9,741 bases of DNA from NCBI GenBank assembly GCA_902796635.1, contig CADBPU010000091.1, positions 1 to 9,741 of the forward strand, given 5' to 3'. The notes under the pieces are model-generated. The model did not search any database. It saw only the letters and a list, made by a program, of their open reading frames with translations, and was not told the DNA's origin. Numbering within the stretch: position 1 is the stretch's first letter; every line of letters begins with the position of its first letter. This DNA comes from an uncultured Eubacteriales bacterium. Its GTDB lineage: Bacteria; Bacillota; Clostridia; Christensenellales; UBA1242. A program made the position numbers and the translations under genes. Shown here piece by piece: positions 1-5,583 of this stretch.

Positions 1-79
1 GCAAAGCCACACCCGAAATTACAAGTGCAACAAACGCCATAGCACTAAAAAATTTTTTTGAATTTAATTGATTTTTCAT
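1..79 (-). CDS. N-terminus of an exported or membrane protein (partial, cut by window edge)
   Basis: An ATG at 79-77 on the minus strand opens a frame that stays open to the window edge (26 codons). It is preceded by AGGAG at 90-86 with a 6-nt spacer. The peptide begins MKNQLNSKKFF and continues as a hydrophobic run (SAMAFVALVISGVAL). This is the basic-then-hydrophobic pattern of a signal peptide or first membrane helix. It lies 75 bp downstream of the pseudouridine synthase gene on the same strand, so it could be co-transcribed, but a possible promoter lies in the gap. Too little is visible to name a family. Confidence 0.7.
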   Translation of the reverse strand, partial: MKNQLNSKKFFSAMAFVALVISGVAL

Positions 80-95
80 AACTATCTCCTACTTT

Positions 96-124
96 ATAAT
101 AACACAAAATTGTTTGTTTGAAAA
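96..124 (-). promoter_or_regulatory. Possible promoter of the partial gene at the left edge
   Basis: On the minus strand TTTTCA (124-119) and TATTAT (101-96) are separated by 17 bp. A start about 7 nt past the -10 box would fall near 89, inside or beside the SD, giving a leader of only about 11 nt. The -35 match is poor, so the call rests mainly on the -10 box and its resemblance to other promoters in the window. Confidence 0.3.
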
Positions 125-154
125 GTGGTAAATAAAAATTTGTATAAATATTAA

Positions 155-1051
155 CTATATTTTTTTTACAAAGTCTGTAAAATATTTTGGAAGTGGTATT
201 TCACAAACTATTTCTTTTTTTGTTGTTGGTTGAGTAAAACAAATTTTGTAGGCACATAATAGTTGACCCGTGAGCGATTTGTCTTTGTTTTTTATTCCAT
301 ACAATTTGTCGCCAGCAACGGGATGCCCAATATATTTTGAGTGGACACGGATTTGATGAGTTCTACCTGTTTTAAGTTCAAAATGCACAAGTGAATATCC
401 CCTGAGTTTTGAAACTACTTCATATTTTGTGATTGCTTCTTTGCCAACATTGTTGTCGCAAACTTCCATCATCTTTCTGTTCTTTTTGCTACGAGCAATA
501 TGTGTGATGATTTCTCCGCTATCTTCTTTTGGCGTACCAACAAGCACTGCCATATAATGGCGCTTGCACTCTTTTGTTTGAATTTGACGTGATAGTTCCA
601 AATGTGCTTTGTCATTTTTTGCAACAACCAAAAGCCCACAAGTATCTTTGTCAAGCCGATGTACTATGCCCGGCCTGAAACTGCCATTTACTGCACTCAA
701 ATTTTTTGTGTAAAACATAAGTGCATTGACAAGTGTGCCGTCATAATTGCCAACAGCTGGATGAACCACCATGCCCTGTGGCTTGTTGATGACAAGTAAG
801 TCATCATCTTCATAAACAATATCTAAATCAATATTTTGTGGAGTTGCAGTTAATTCATGCTTCTCAAAATCTTCAATAATAATCAAATCATTAAGACAAA
901 CTTTATAGCCCGCTTTGACATTTTTTGCATTGACGAAAATCTTTTTTTCTTCTATCAAATTTTTTATGCTACTTCTTGTCATATTCAACTTGTTTGTCAA
1001 AAAAATATCAAGTCTTTCCCCCACACAATCTTCAATCAATATCTTTTGCAT
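155..1051 (-). CDS. rluD: RluD-type 23S rRNA pseudouridine synthase
   Basis: This enzyme isomerises uridine to pseudouridine in RNA. RluD-family members of this layout usually act on 23S rRNA helix 69, but the exact target cannot be read from sequence. From the chosen ATG the protein has 298 residues. An S4 RNA-binding domain occupies about residues 1-60. The catalytic domain carries HRLDKDTCGLLVVAK, in which D134 is the expected catalytic aspartate, and GRTHQIRVH at about 229-237. A GTG at 1063 would add four residues, but GTGGAG there is better read as the SD (GGAG at 1061-1058, 6 nt before the ATG at 1051). The gene starts 15 bp after the lspA stop. The lspA-rluD pair (ylyB in Bacillus) is common in Firmicutes, so co-transcription is likely. 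The stop is TAG and no terminator is evident after it. Confidence 0.93.
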   Translation of the reverse strand: MQKILIEDCVGERLDIFLTNKLNMTRSSIKNLIEEKKIFVNAKNVKAGYKVCLNDLIIIEDFEKHELTATPQNIDLDIVYEDDDLLVINKPQGMVVHPAVGNYDGTLVNALMFYTKNLSAVNGSFRPGIVHRLDKDTCGLLVVAKNDKAHLELSRQIQTKECKRHYMAVLVGTPKEDSGEIITHIARSKKNRKMMEVCDNNVGKEAITKYEVVSKLRGYSLVHFELKTGRTHQIRVHSKYIGHPVAGDKLYGIKNKDKSLTGQLLCAYKICFTQPTTKKEIVCEIPLPKYFTDFVKKI

Positions 1052-1066
1052 TATTTTCTCCACTTT

Positions 1067-1735
1067 CTATTGAGATTTGTTCTCACTAATATCATTTTTA
1101 TTATTATTTTCTACACTATATGTTTTGTTAGTTTCAAAACTTTTAGCATCGCCATTTGGCAAATTTTTGTTTGATATATTAGCTTTGCTAATATCTTTTT
1201 GAGATTTTGTACCAATTTCGTTTTTTGTCGCAAAGAAAATAATGTAAATGACAAGCAAGATAATTCCAAATGTAAGCGACATATCTGCAACATTAAAAAC
1301 TGGAAAATTTATAAAATCTAAATATATAAAATCTCTAACATAGCCAAACAAAATTCTATCAATCAAATTGCCAACTGCGCCTGCCATCACAAGTGCTGTT
1401 GAAACACCAAACAATTTTGATTTTTTTTGATACATTATATCAAATATAGCAAGTATTATTATGAACAAAATTGTTATAGAAATCAAGAACCATGTATGTC
1501 CTTCAAGTATAGAAAAACCAGCACCAATATTTCTTGCTGGTGTGATTGAAACAACGTTTTTTATTATGTCAACGCTTTGCCATTTGCTTTGGTCTTGTGG
1601 AACAATAATTGCTTTCAAAACCAAATCAACAGCAATCAAAACTGCTATGATAATATATTTCCACCAATAGTTTTTGAAATACGTTTTGAGTTGCAGTTTT
1701 ACCTTTTGCCAATTTATTTTTTTGTCATCAGTCAT
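1067..1735 (-). CDS. lspA: Lipoprotein signal peptidase (signal peptidase II)
   Basis: This integral membrane aspartyl protease removes the signal peptide from prolipoproteins after lipid attachment. The 222-residue protein has four hydrophobic segments at about 27-45, 82-100, 108-124 and 152-169. Conserved LspA motifs are present: an early Asp (D37) in the first helix, the ARNIGAGF motif (N69), GNLIDR (catalytic D126) and FNVADM (catalytic D151). The usual length is about 150-170 residues. The excess comes from a polar N-terminal extension of about 26 residues and an Asn/Lys/Ser-rich hydrophilic tail from about 171. Both ends should be cytoplasmic. There is no internal ATG before the first helix, so the start at 1735 seems right, yet there is no SD before it. 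A TATAAT box lies 6 nt upstream instead (see promoter and findings). It lies 58 bp after sepF and 15 bp before rluD. Confidence 0.93.
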   Translation of the reverse strand: MTDDKKINWQKVKLQLKTYFKNYWWKYIIIAVLIAVDLVLKAIIVPQDQSKWQSVDIIKNVVSITPARNIGAGFSILEGHTWFLISITILFIIILAIFDIMYQKKSKLFGVSTALVMAGAVGNLIDRILFGYVRDFIYLDFINFPVFNVADMSLTFGIILLVIYIIFFATKNEIGTKSQKDISKANISNKNLPNGDAKSFETNKTYSVENNNKNDISENKSQ

Positions 1736-1741
1736 ATATTG

Positions 1742-1750
1742 ATTATATCA
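1742..1750 (-). promoter_or_regulatory. Extended -10 promoter directly abutting the lspA start
   Basis: The minus strand reads TGATATAAT, a perfect extended -10 element (TG, one base, TATAAT), ending 6 nt before the lspA ATG. A transcript starting at the usual distance would begin on or next to the A of the ATG, making it leaderless. No good -35 hexamer is visible 16-18 bp upstream, which an extended -10 can tolerate. A T-rich tract precedes it. Confidence 0.6.
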
Positions 1751-1793
1751 TAAAAAAAATTATTAATATACTATTTTTGATATGTAAAAAAAA

Positions 1794-2132
1794 TTACAGA
1801 GTTGCAAGTTTGATTGATTTTGGCATAATAACATACAATTCATTTTGAAGTCTTGATATTTTCGCTCTTAATGAATACAAAGCACCACTCAAATAATCTG
1901 CCATGTTTTGATACTCTGTTTTTTTTATGTTTGCAAAATTTATAATTACAGGTTGTCCGCCAGCAACACAATCAATAACCTTGTTGAGTTCGCTGACGTT
2001 TTTTGGTGCATAAACAACCAAACTCGACATGTTTATACCATCATATTTATTCACTTCGTCATTGATTTTTACTTCCAAACTTTTATTCTTTTCTTTTGTA
2101 AAATTTTGTATTAATGTTTTAAGTAAACCCAT
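1794..2132 (-). CDS. sepF: Cell division protein SepF
   Basis: SepF binds FtsZ filaments and anchors them to the membrane at the division site in Gram-positive bacteria and some archaea. The 112-residue protein starts with a short amphipathic sequence (MGLLKTLIQNF) that matches the family's membrane-binding helix. A short charged linker follows (about 12-33). The SepF fold spans about 36-110 and includes the hallmark stretch from GGQPVIINFANI through DYLSGALYSLRAKI to YVIMPKSI. It is shorter than the roughly 150 residues of Bacillus SepF, mainly through a reduced linker. A G-rich sequence (GGGG, 4 nt before the ATG) serves as a weak SD. The gene starts 9 bp after the stop of the SPOR-like protein, so the two are very probably one transcript. 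Stop TAA. Confidence 0.88.
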   Translation of the reverse strand: MGLLKTLIQNFTKEKNKSLEVKINDEVNKYDGINMSSLVVYAPKNVSELNKVIDCVAGGQPVIINFANIKKTEYQNMADYLSGALYSLRAKISRLQNELYVIMPKSIKLATL

Positions 2133-2141
2133 GACACCCCA

Positions 2142-2927
2142 CTATTTTGTTATATTCTTTTGAAGTAATAAAAAACTATCAATAATGCTTGCTGTTGCAT
2201 ATTTAATATCACTTGATGTATTTTGACTTATGAGTATCATTGATATGTTTGAAATAACTTCACTTTGAAAAATTTTAACACGTGAGACTATGCTTTCAAA
2301 ATTATTTTGAAATATATGATTGAAACTTTCCTTTTCTTCTTGACATGTTTCCTTAAAAACTTGCAATTTCTGCTTTGCTTCGGCATCCAAAATCTCGCCC
2401 CTATCAAGCGAAACACAAATTTCATATAATTTTTCATAAGCACGATTCACAAGTCCCAAAGCATTTTTTAAGCACGTTATTTCTTGATTCGTGAAACTTT
2501 TTGAAATAATTAATTTATTAAGCTTTATTTCCAAAATATTTGCATCAATATTTGTATTGTTATTCACAACATTTTCGGCGTCAGTTTTTGTACTGTATAT
2601 ATTTGCAATTAAGTAATATTTGTTTGAGTATTTAAGCACATATCCTGCTCCATCTTGAAGTTTGACATTATTGACTTCTTCTGCAATATTTGAAAACTCA
2701 TCACTATTATATAAACTAACCGCGTAATATTTAACTTCATCAAACAGCAAATACTTGTTCAAACTCAGCGCACCAACGACATCATATTTTGAAAACACAA
2801 AAAAACAGCCAGCAAAAATCAGCACTGAACATAAAAAGAGCAAAAATAAAAATTTGACTTTTTTTGTCTTTGTATTTTTTGATATTTTTTTGTAAATATA
2901 ACCGCCGTCTGTTTTAATAATTGGCAT
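2142..2927 (-). CDS. Membrane-anchored protein with SPOR-like domain, unnamed
   Basis: I do not recognise a named family over the full length. The 261-residue protein has a basic cytoplasmic head (1-24) and one membrane helix at about 25-46 with a cysteine near its end. Residues about 65-136 have the beta-alpha-beta-beta-alpha-beta rhythm of a SPOR domain: KYYAVSLY, a helix, AGYVLKY, then KYYLIANIYSTKTDAENV, then ANILEIKL. SPOR domains bind glycan strands stripped of stem peptides at septa. The remaining part (about 145-260) is predicted helical with no motif I know. An extracellular, wall-facing C-terminus is inferred from topology. The gene leads the block and is 9 bp from sepF, which fits a role in division or septal wall work. 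GAGGT, about 10 nt upstream of the ATG, is the SD. The SPOR assignment rests on pattern only, since these domains are poorly conserved in sequence. Confidence 0.75.
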   Translation of the reverse strand: MPIIKTDGGYIYKKISKNTKTKKVKFLFLLFLCSVLIFAGCFFVFSKYDVVGALSLNKYLLFDEVKYYAVSLYNSDEFSNIAEEVNNVKLQDGAGYVLKYSNKYYLIANIYSTKTDAENVVNNNTNIDANILEIKLNKLIISKSFTNQEITCLKNALGLVNRAYEKLYEICVSLDRGEILDAEAKQKLQVFKETCQEEKESFNHIFQNNFESIVSRVKIFQSEVISNISMILISQNTSSDIKYATASIIDSFLLLQKNITK

Positions 2928-2933
2928 AAAAAC

Positions 2934-2962
2934 TTGACCTCAAAATAAATTGTTTGTAAAAT
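2934..2962 (+). promoter_or_regulatory. Probable groES-groEL promoter
   Basis: TTGACC (2934-2939) and TAAAAT (2957-2962) are 17 bp apart, each one mismatch from the sigma-A consensus. Transcription would start near 2969, leaving a leader of about 63 nt before groES. The -35 box overlaps the SD of the divergent SPOR-like gene (minus-strand GAGGTC), so occupancy here could affect both directions. No CIRCE (TTAGCACTC-N9-GAGTGCTAA) is present. Confidence 0.55.
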
Positions 2963-2992
2963 ATATATATGCAAATAAACAGCCATTTTTGA

Positions 2993-3010
2993 TTGCATTT
3001 TTTGATGCAA
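2993..3010 (+). repeat. Inverted repeat TTGCAT-N6-ATGCAA in the groES leader
   Basis: TTGCAT (2993-2998) and ATGCAA (3005-3010) form a perfect 6-bp inverted repeat separated by TTTTTG. A third copy, ATGCAA, lies at 2969-2974, at the inferred start of transcription. The same stretch also reads as a near direct repeat, TTTTTGATTGCA (2986) and TTTTTGATGCAA (2999), 13 bp apart. It could be an operator for an unknown repressor or an RNA hairpin just upstream of the SD. Confidence 0.4.
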
Positions 3011-3032
3011 AAAGTGGCAAAAGGAGTAATAA

Positions 3033-3317
3033 ATGAAAATAAAACCATTATTGGACAAAGTTGTTTTGGAACAAGCACCCGTAGAAGAAAAAACAGCAAG
3101 TGGCATTGTTTTGCCAAACTCTACAAAAGAAAAACCAGCAATTGCAACTGTTGTTGCTGTTGGAGATGGTGGCTTTGTTGATGGAAATGAAGTAAAAATG
3201 TTAGTAAAAGAAGGCGACAAAGTCTTGTACTCAAAATATGCAGGAAGTGATGTAAAACTTGACGGAAAAGATTATATCGTCATAAAACAAGCAGACATCA
3301 TGGCTATTATTGAATAA
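3033..3317 (+). CDS. groES: Co-chaperonin GroES
   Basis: GroES forms the seven-subunit lid that caps GroEL and encloses substrate proteins for ATP-dependent folding in the cytoplasm. At 94 residues it has the normal full length. The start (MKIKPLLDKVVLE), the mobile loop around residues 17-33 (KTASGIVLPNS) that contacts GroEL, the VVAVGDG segment and the GDKVLYSKYAG roof region are all present. The C-terminus (DYIVIKQADIMAIIE) matches the family. AAGGAG at 3021-3026, 6 nt before the ATG, is a near-ideal SD. The gene is followed after 58 bp by groEL, the standard operon order. Confidence 0.97.
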   Translation: MKIKPLLDKVVLEQAPVEEKTASGIVLPNSTKEKPAIATVVAVGDGGFVDGNEVKMLVKEGDKVLYSKYAGSDVKLDGKDYIVIKQADIMAIIE

Positions 3318-3350
3318 TATTTTATAAAAGATAATTCTAAATATAAAATA
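3318..3350 (+). repeat. A/T-only inverted repeat between groES and groEL
   Basis: TATTTTATA (3318-3326), directly after the groES stop, is mirrored by TATAAAATA (3342-3350), giving a 9-bp stem with a 15-nt loop. The stem has no G or C and no T-run follows it, so it is not a convincing terminator. It could be an RNA processing or stability element, or chance in AT-rich DNA. Confidence 0.3.
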
Positions 3351-3375
3351 AAATGATTATAAATTAGGAGAATTT

Positions 3376-4995
3376 ATGGCAAAAAAGATTATTTTTGGAG
3401 ATGAAGCAAGAGAAAAATTGCAAAAAGGCGTTGATGCAGTTGCAAACGCAGTAAAAATCACATTGGGACCAAAGGGAAGAAATGTTGTTTTGGATAGGCA
3501 ATACGACACTCCACTCATCACAAATGATGGTGTAACAATCGCAAAAGACATTGAACTTGAAGACCCTTTTGAAAATATGGGTGCAAGCTTACTCAAACAA
3601 GTCAGCATCAAAACAAATGATGTTGCAGGAGATGGAACAACCACAAGTGCTTTGCTTGCACAAGCCATTGTGACAGAAGGCATGAAAAATTTTGTGGCAG
3701 GTGCAAATCCTGTTATGCTTAAAAAAGGAATAACAAAAGCAACAGAAATTGTTGTTGATGAACTTAAAAAACAAAGTGTTGCTGTTGAAGGAAGGGCAGA
3801 AATTGAGCAAGTTGCTTCAATCAGTGCTGGAGATGAAGAAATTGGAAAACTTATTGCTGATGCATTTGAAAAAGTTGGCAAAGATGGGGTTATTACCATA
3901 GAAGAAGGCAAAACTTTGGAAACCACATTGAAACTTTCTGCCGGCATGCAATTTGACAGGGGCTATTTAAGCCCATATATGAGCACAAATATGGAAAAAA
4001 TGGAAGCAGAACTTGAAGATTGCTATTTACTTTTGACAGATAAAAAAATAAGCAATGTACAAGAAATTTTGCCTATACTTGAACAAGTTGTAAAACAGGG
4101 TTTGAAACTATTGATTGTTGCTGATGACATTGAAGGAGAAGCACTAACTACCCTAATTGTAAACAAATTGCGTGGAACATTTAACTGTGTTGCAGTAAAA
4201 GCTCCAAGTTATGGAGATAAAAGAAAAGAAATTTTGGAAGATATTGCAGTACTTACTGGCGCAACAGTAATAAGTGAAGAAAAGGGCTATACTCTTTCAA
4301 ACGCAACACTTGAAATGCTTGGTAGAGCAAAAACAGTAAAAGTTTCAAAAGACACAACCACCATTGTTGACGGCTATGGCGATAAACAAAAACTTGAAGA
4401 AAGAAAACAAGTGATAAAAGCGCAAATGGAAAACACAACAAGTAGTTTTGACAAAGAAAAACTTGCAGAACGACTTGCAAAACTGTCTGGTGGCGTTGCT
4501 GTAATCTCTGTTGGCAGTGCAACAGAAGTTGAACTAAAAGAAAAGAAATTGCGTATTGAAGATGCACTTTCTGCCACAAAAGCAGCTAGCGAAGAAGGAA
4601 TTGTTGCAGGTGGTGGCGTTGCATTGCTTCAAACAAAACCAGCACTCAAAAAATATATTGCAACACTTAAAGGTGATGAAAAAACAGGTGCAGAAATTGT
4701 TCTAAAAAGTTTGGATGCACCAATAATACAAATTGCAGAAAACAGTGGCGTTGATGGTGGTGTGATTATTTATAAGATTGAAAAAGAAAACAAAAAGAAC
4801 TTTGGTTATGATGCCTACAAAGAAGAATATGTTGATATGATTTCTGCTGGCATTGTTGACCCAACAAAGGTGACCCGTAGTGCAATTCAAAATGCAACAA
4901 GCGTTGCAGGAACACTACTCACAACAGAAAGTTTGGTTGCAGAAATAAAAGATAAGCAAAAAGCAAATCAAGATTCAAATGGTGGAATGTATTAA
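3376..4995 (+). CDS. groEL: Chaperonin GroEL
   Basis: GroEL is the 60-kDa double-ring ATP-dependent folding chaperonin. The 539-residue protein is full length and aligns by eye with the family throughout. ATP-site motifs include TLGPKGRNVVLD near the start and VAGDGTTTSALLAQ, where D86 corresponds to the nucleotide-site Asp (D87 in E. coli). The second equatorial part has IEDALSATKAASEEGIVAGGG, carrying the Asp equivalent to catalytic D398. The apical segment (about 190-370) is intact. The C-terminal tail ends NGGMY, shorter than the repeated GGM tail of many homologues. TAGGAG at 3365-3370, 5 nt before the ATG, is the SD. Transcription from the groES promoter is expected, ending at the hairpin at 5008-5038. 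Confidence 0.98.
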   Translation: MAKKIIFGDEAREKLQKGVDAVANAVKITLGPKGRNVVLDRQYDTPLITNDGVTIAKDIELEDPFENMGASLLKQVSIKTNDVAGDGTTTSALLAQAIVTEGMKNFVAGANPVMLKKGITKATEIVVDELKKQSVAVEGRAEIEQVASISAGDEEIGKLIADAFEKVGKDGVITIEEGKTLETTLKLSAGMQFDRGYLSPYMSTNMEKMEAELEDCYLLLTDKKISNVQEILPILEQVVKQGLKLLIVADDIEGEALTTLIVNKLRGTFNCVAVKAPSYGDKRKEILEDIAVLTGATVISEEKGYTLSNATLEMLGRAKTVKVSKDTTTIVDGYGDKQKLEERKQVIKAQMENTTSSFDKEKLAERLAKLSGGVAVISVGSATEVELKEKKLRIEDALSATKAASEEGIVAGGGVALLQTKPALKKYIATLKGDEKTGAEIVLKSLDAPIIQIAENSGVDGGVIIYKIEKENKKNFGYDAYKEEYVDMISAGIVDPTKVTRSAIQNATSVAGTLLTTESLVAEIKDKQKANQDSNGGMY

Positions 4996-5007
4996 TAAAT
5001 AAAACAA

Positions 5008-5038
5008 AAAAAATGGGAGACAAAATCTCTCATTTTTT
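5008..5038. terminator. Bidirectional intrinsic terminator between groEL and the TM2-protein gene
   Basis: An A-run leads into ATGGGAGA (5013-5020), loop CAAAA, then TCTCTCAT (5026-5033) and a T-run. The stem has one G-U wobble on the plus strand and is lengthened by A/T pairs. The flanking A and T runs make it work on both strands, as suits the convergent genes. It overlaps the stop codon of the minus-strand gene (5039-5037). Confidence 0.85.
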
Positions 5039-5504
5039 ATTTACTAAATTCATCGCGATAAACCGGAATTTTGTATCTTTTTAAGAATATTTTAACCATA
5101 TCAATGACCCAAAATATAACTGCCAATCCTTCAAAAACCAAAACAAATTGGTAGATTTGATATATAATATTATTTGAATCAATTATTCCAAGTGCCAAAA
5201 TTACTGATGATAATGATAAGCCAATAACTGTTGAAAATAACATGAAAAGTCCTTGCCAAATTTTGCCTACATAAAAATGATGTGCACCAAATAGCCCCAA
5301 AAAGATTGAAAGCAAAATAAGTTTTTTACGTTTTACGTCTGGTGGAGTTTGCGTTGTATACAATACATCATCTTTATAAACGCTTCTTTTTGCCTTTTTT
5401 GCTGCTTTGTTTGTGGCTTCTGCCATAAGTCGCAAATCAAAACCGCAATTATGACATTTAATCTGTTCTGGTTTGATTTTTGCATAACACTTTGGACAAA
5501 TCAT
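5037..5504 (-). CDS. Zinc-ribbon and TM2-domain membrane protein
   Basis: The 155-residue protein starts with a zinc ribbon made of two CxxC knuckles (C3/C6 and C17/C20), followed by a basic linker (about 28-60). A TM2 domain then begins at about residue 61: KKLILLSIFLGLFGAHHFYVGKIWQG contains the typical GxxGxHxFYxG motif, and the FWVIDMVKIF segment ends it. Three hydrophobic segments are visible at about 61-77, 86-107 and 118-140. TM2 proteins are widespread in bacteria, often with an N-terminal zinc ribbon, but their role is not settled, so I give none. AGGAG lies 5 nt before the ATG. The gene stands alone: it has its own promoter and converges on groEL. Confidence 0.85.
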   Translation of the reverse strand: MICPKCYAKIKPEQIKCHNCGFDLRLMAEATNKAAKKAKRSVYKDDVLYTTQTPPDVKRKKLILLSIFLGLFGAHHFYVGKIWQGLFMLFSTVIGLSLSSVILALGIIDSNNIIYQIYQFVLVFEGLAVIFWVIDMVKIFLKRYKIPVYRDEFSK

Positions 5505-5520
5505 AAAATCTCCTGATAAT

Positions 5521-5548
5521 ATTATAACAAAAAATCAAATTTTTGCAA
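5521..5548 (-). promoter_or_regulatory. Promoter of the TM2-protein gene
   Basis: On the minus strand TTGCAA (5548-5543) is followed after 16 bp by TATAAT (5526-5521), which is preceded by TGT to give an extended -10. The start would fall near 5514, exactly at the AGGAG of the SD, so the leader would be about 10 nt. Confidence 0.6.
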
Positions 5549-5549
5549 C

Positions 5550-5575
5550 AAAAAACTTCATTATATAATGAAGTT
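5550..5575 (-). terminator. Terminator after gap (perfect 22-bp palindrome)
   Basis: Positions 5554-5575 are a perfect palindrome whose half-site is AACTTCATTAT. It begins 9 bp after the gap stop on the minus strand and is followed by a short T-run. This fits an intrinsic terminator for the aminopeptidase-gap transcript, though the stem is rich in A/T and its centre would be the loop. Confidence 0.7.
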
Positions 5576-5583
5576 CTTATTTA

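Noticed and set aside
602..1174. Open frames on the opposite strand of rluD and lspA (for example 602-799 and 857-1174)
   Set aside because: They lie antisense to clear family members, have no SD and no recognisable domain, and their composition is what AT-rich antisense frames give.
2961..2970. Alternating AT tract (AT x5) in the SPOR-like/groES divergent region
   Set aside because: It is short and expected in AT-rich intergenic DNA. No convincing minus-strand promoter could be fixed on it.
3357..4890. Long antisense frames across groEL (196 aa at 3357-3947, 108 aa at 4253-4579)
   Set aside because: They are shadows of the highly conserved groEL frame. The Ser/Pro/Phe- and Leu/Gln-rich products are typical of reverse reading of a chaperonin gene.
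5554..5575. 22-bp perfect palindrome as an operator or recombination site
   Set aside because: Its position 9 bp after the gap stop, with a T-run on the minus strand, fits an intrinsic terminator. No flanking repeats suggest a site for an enzyme.
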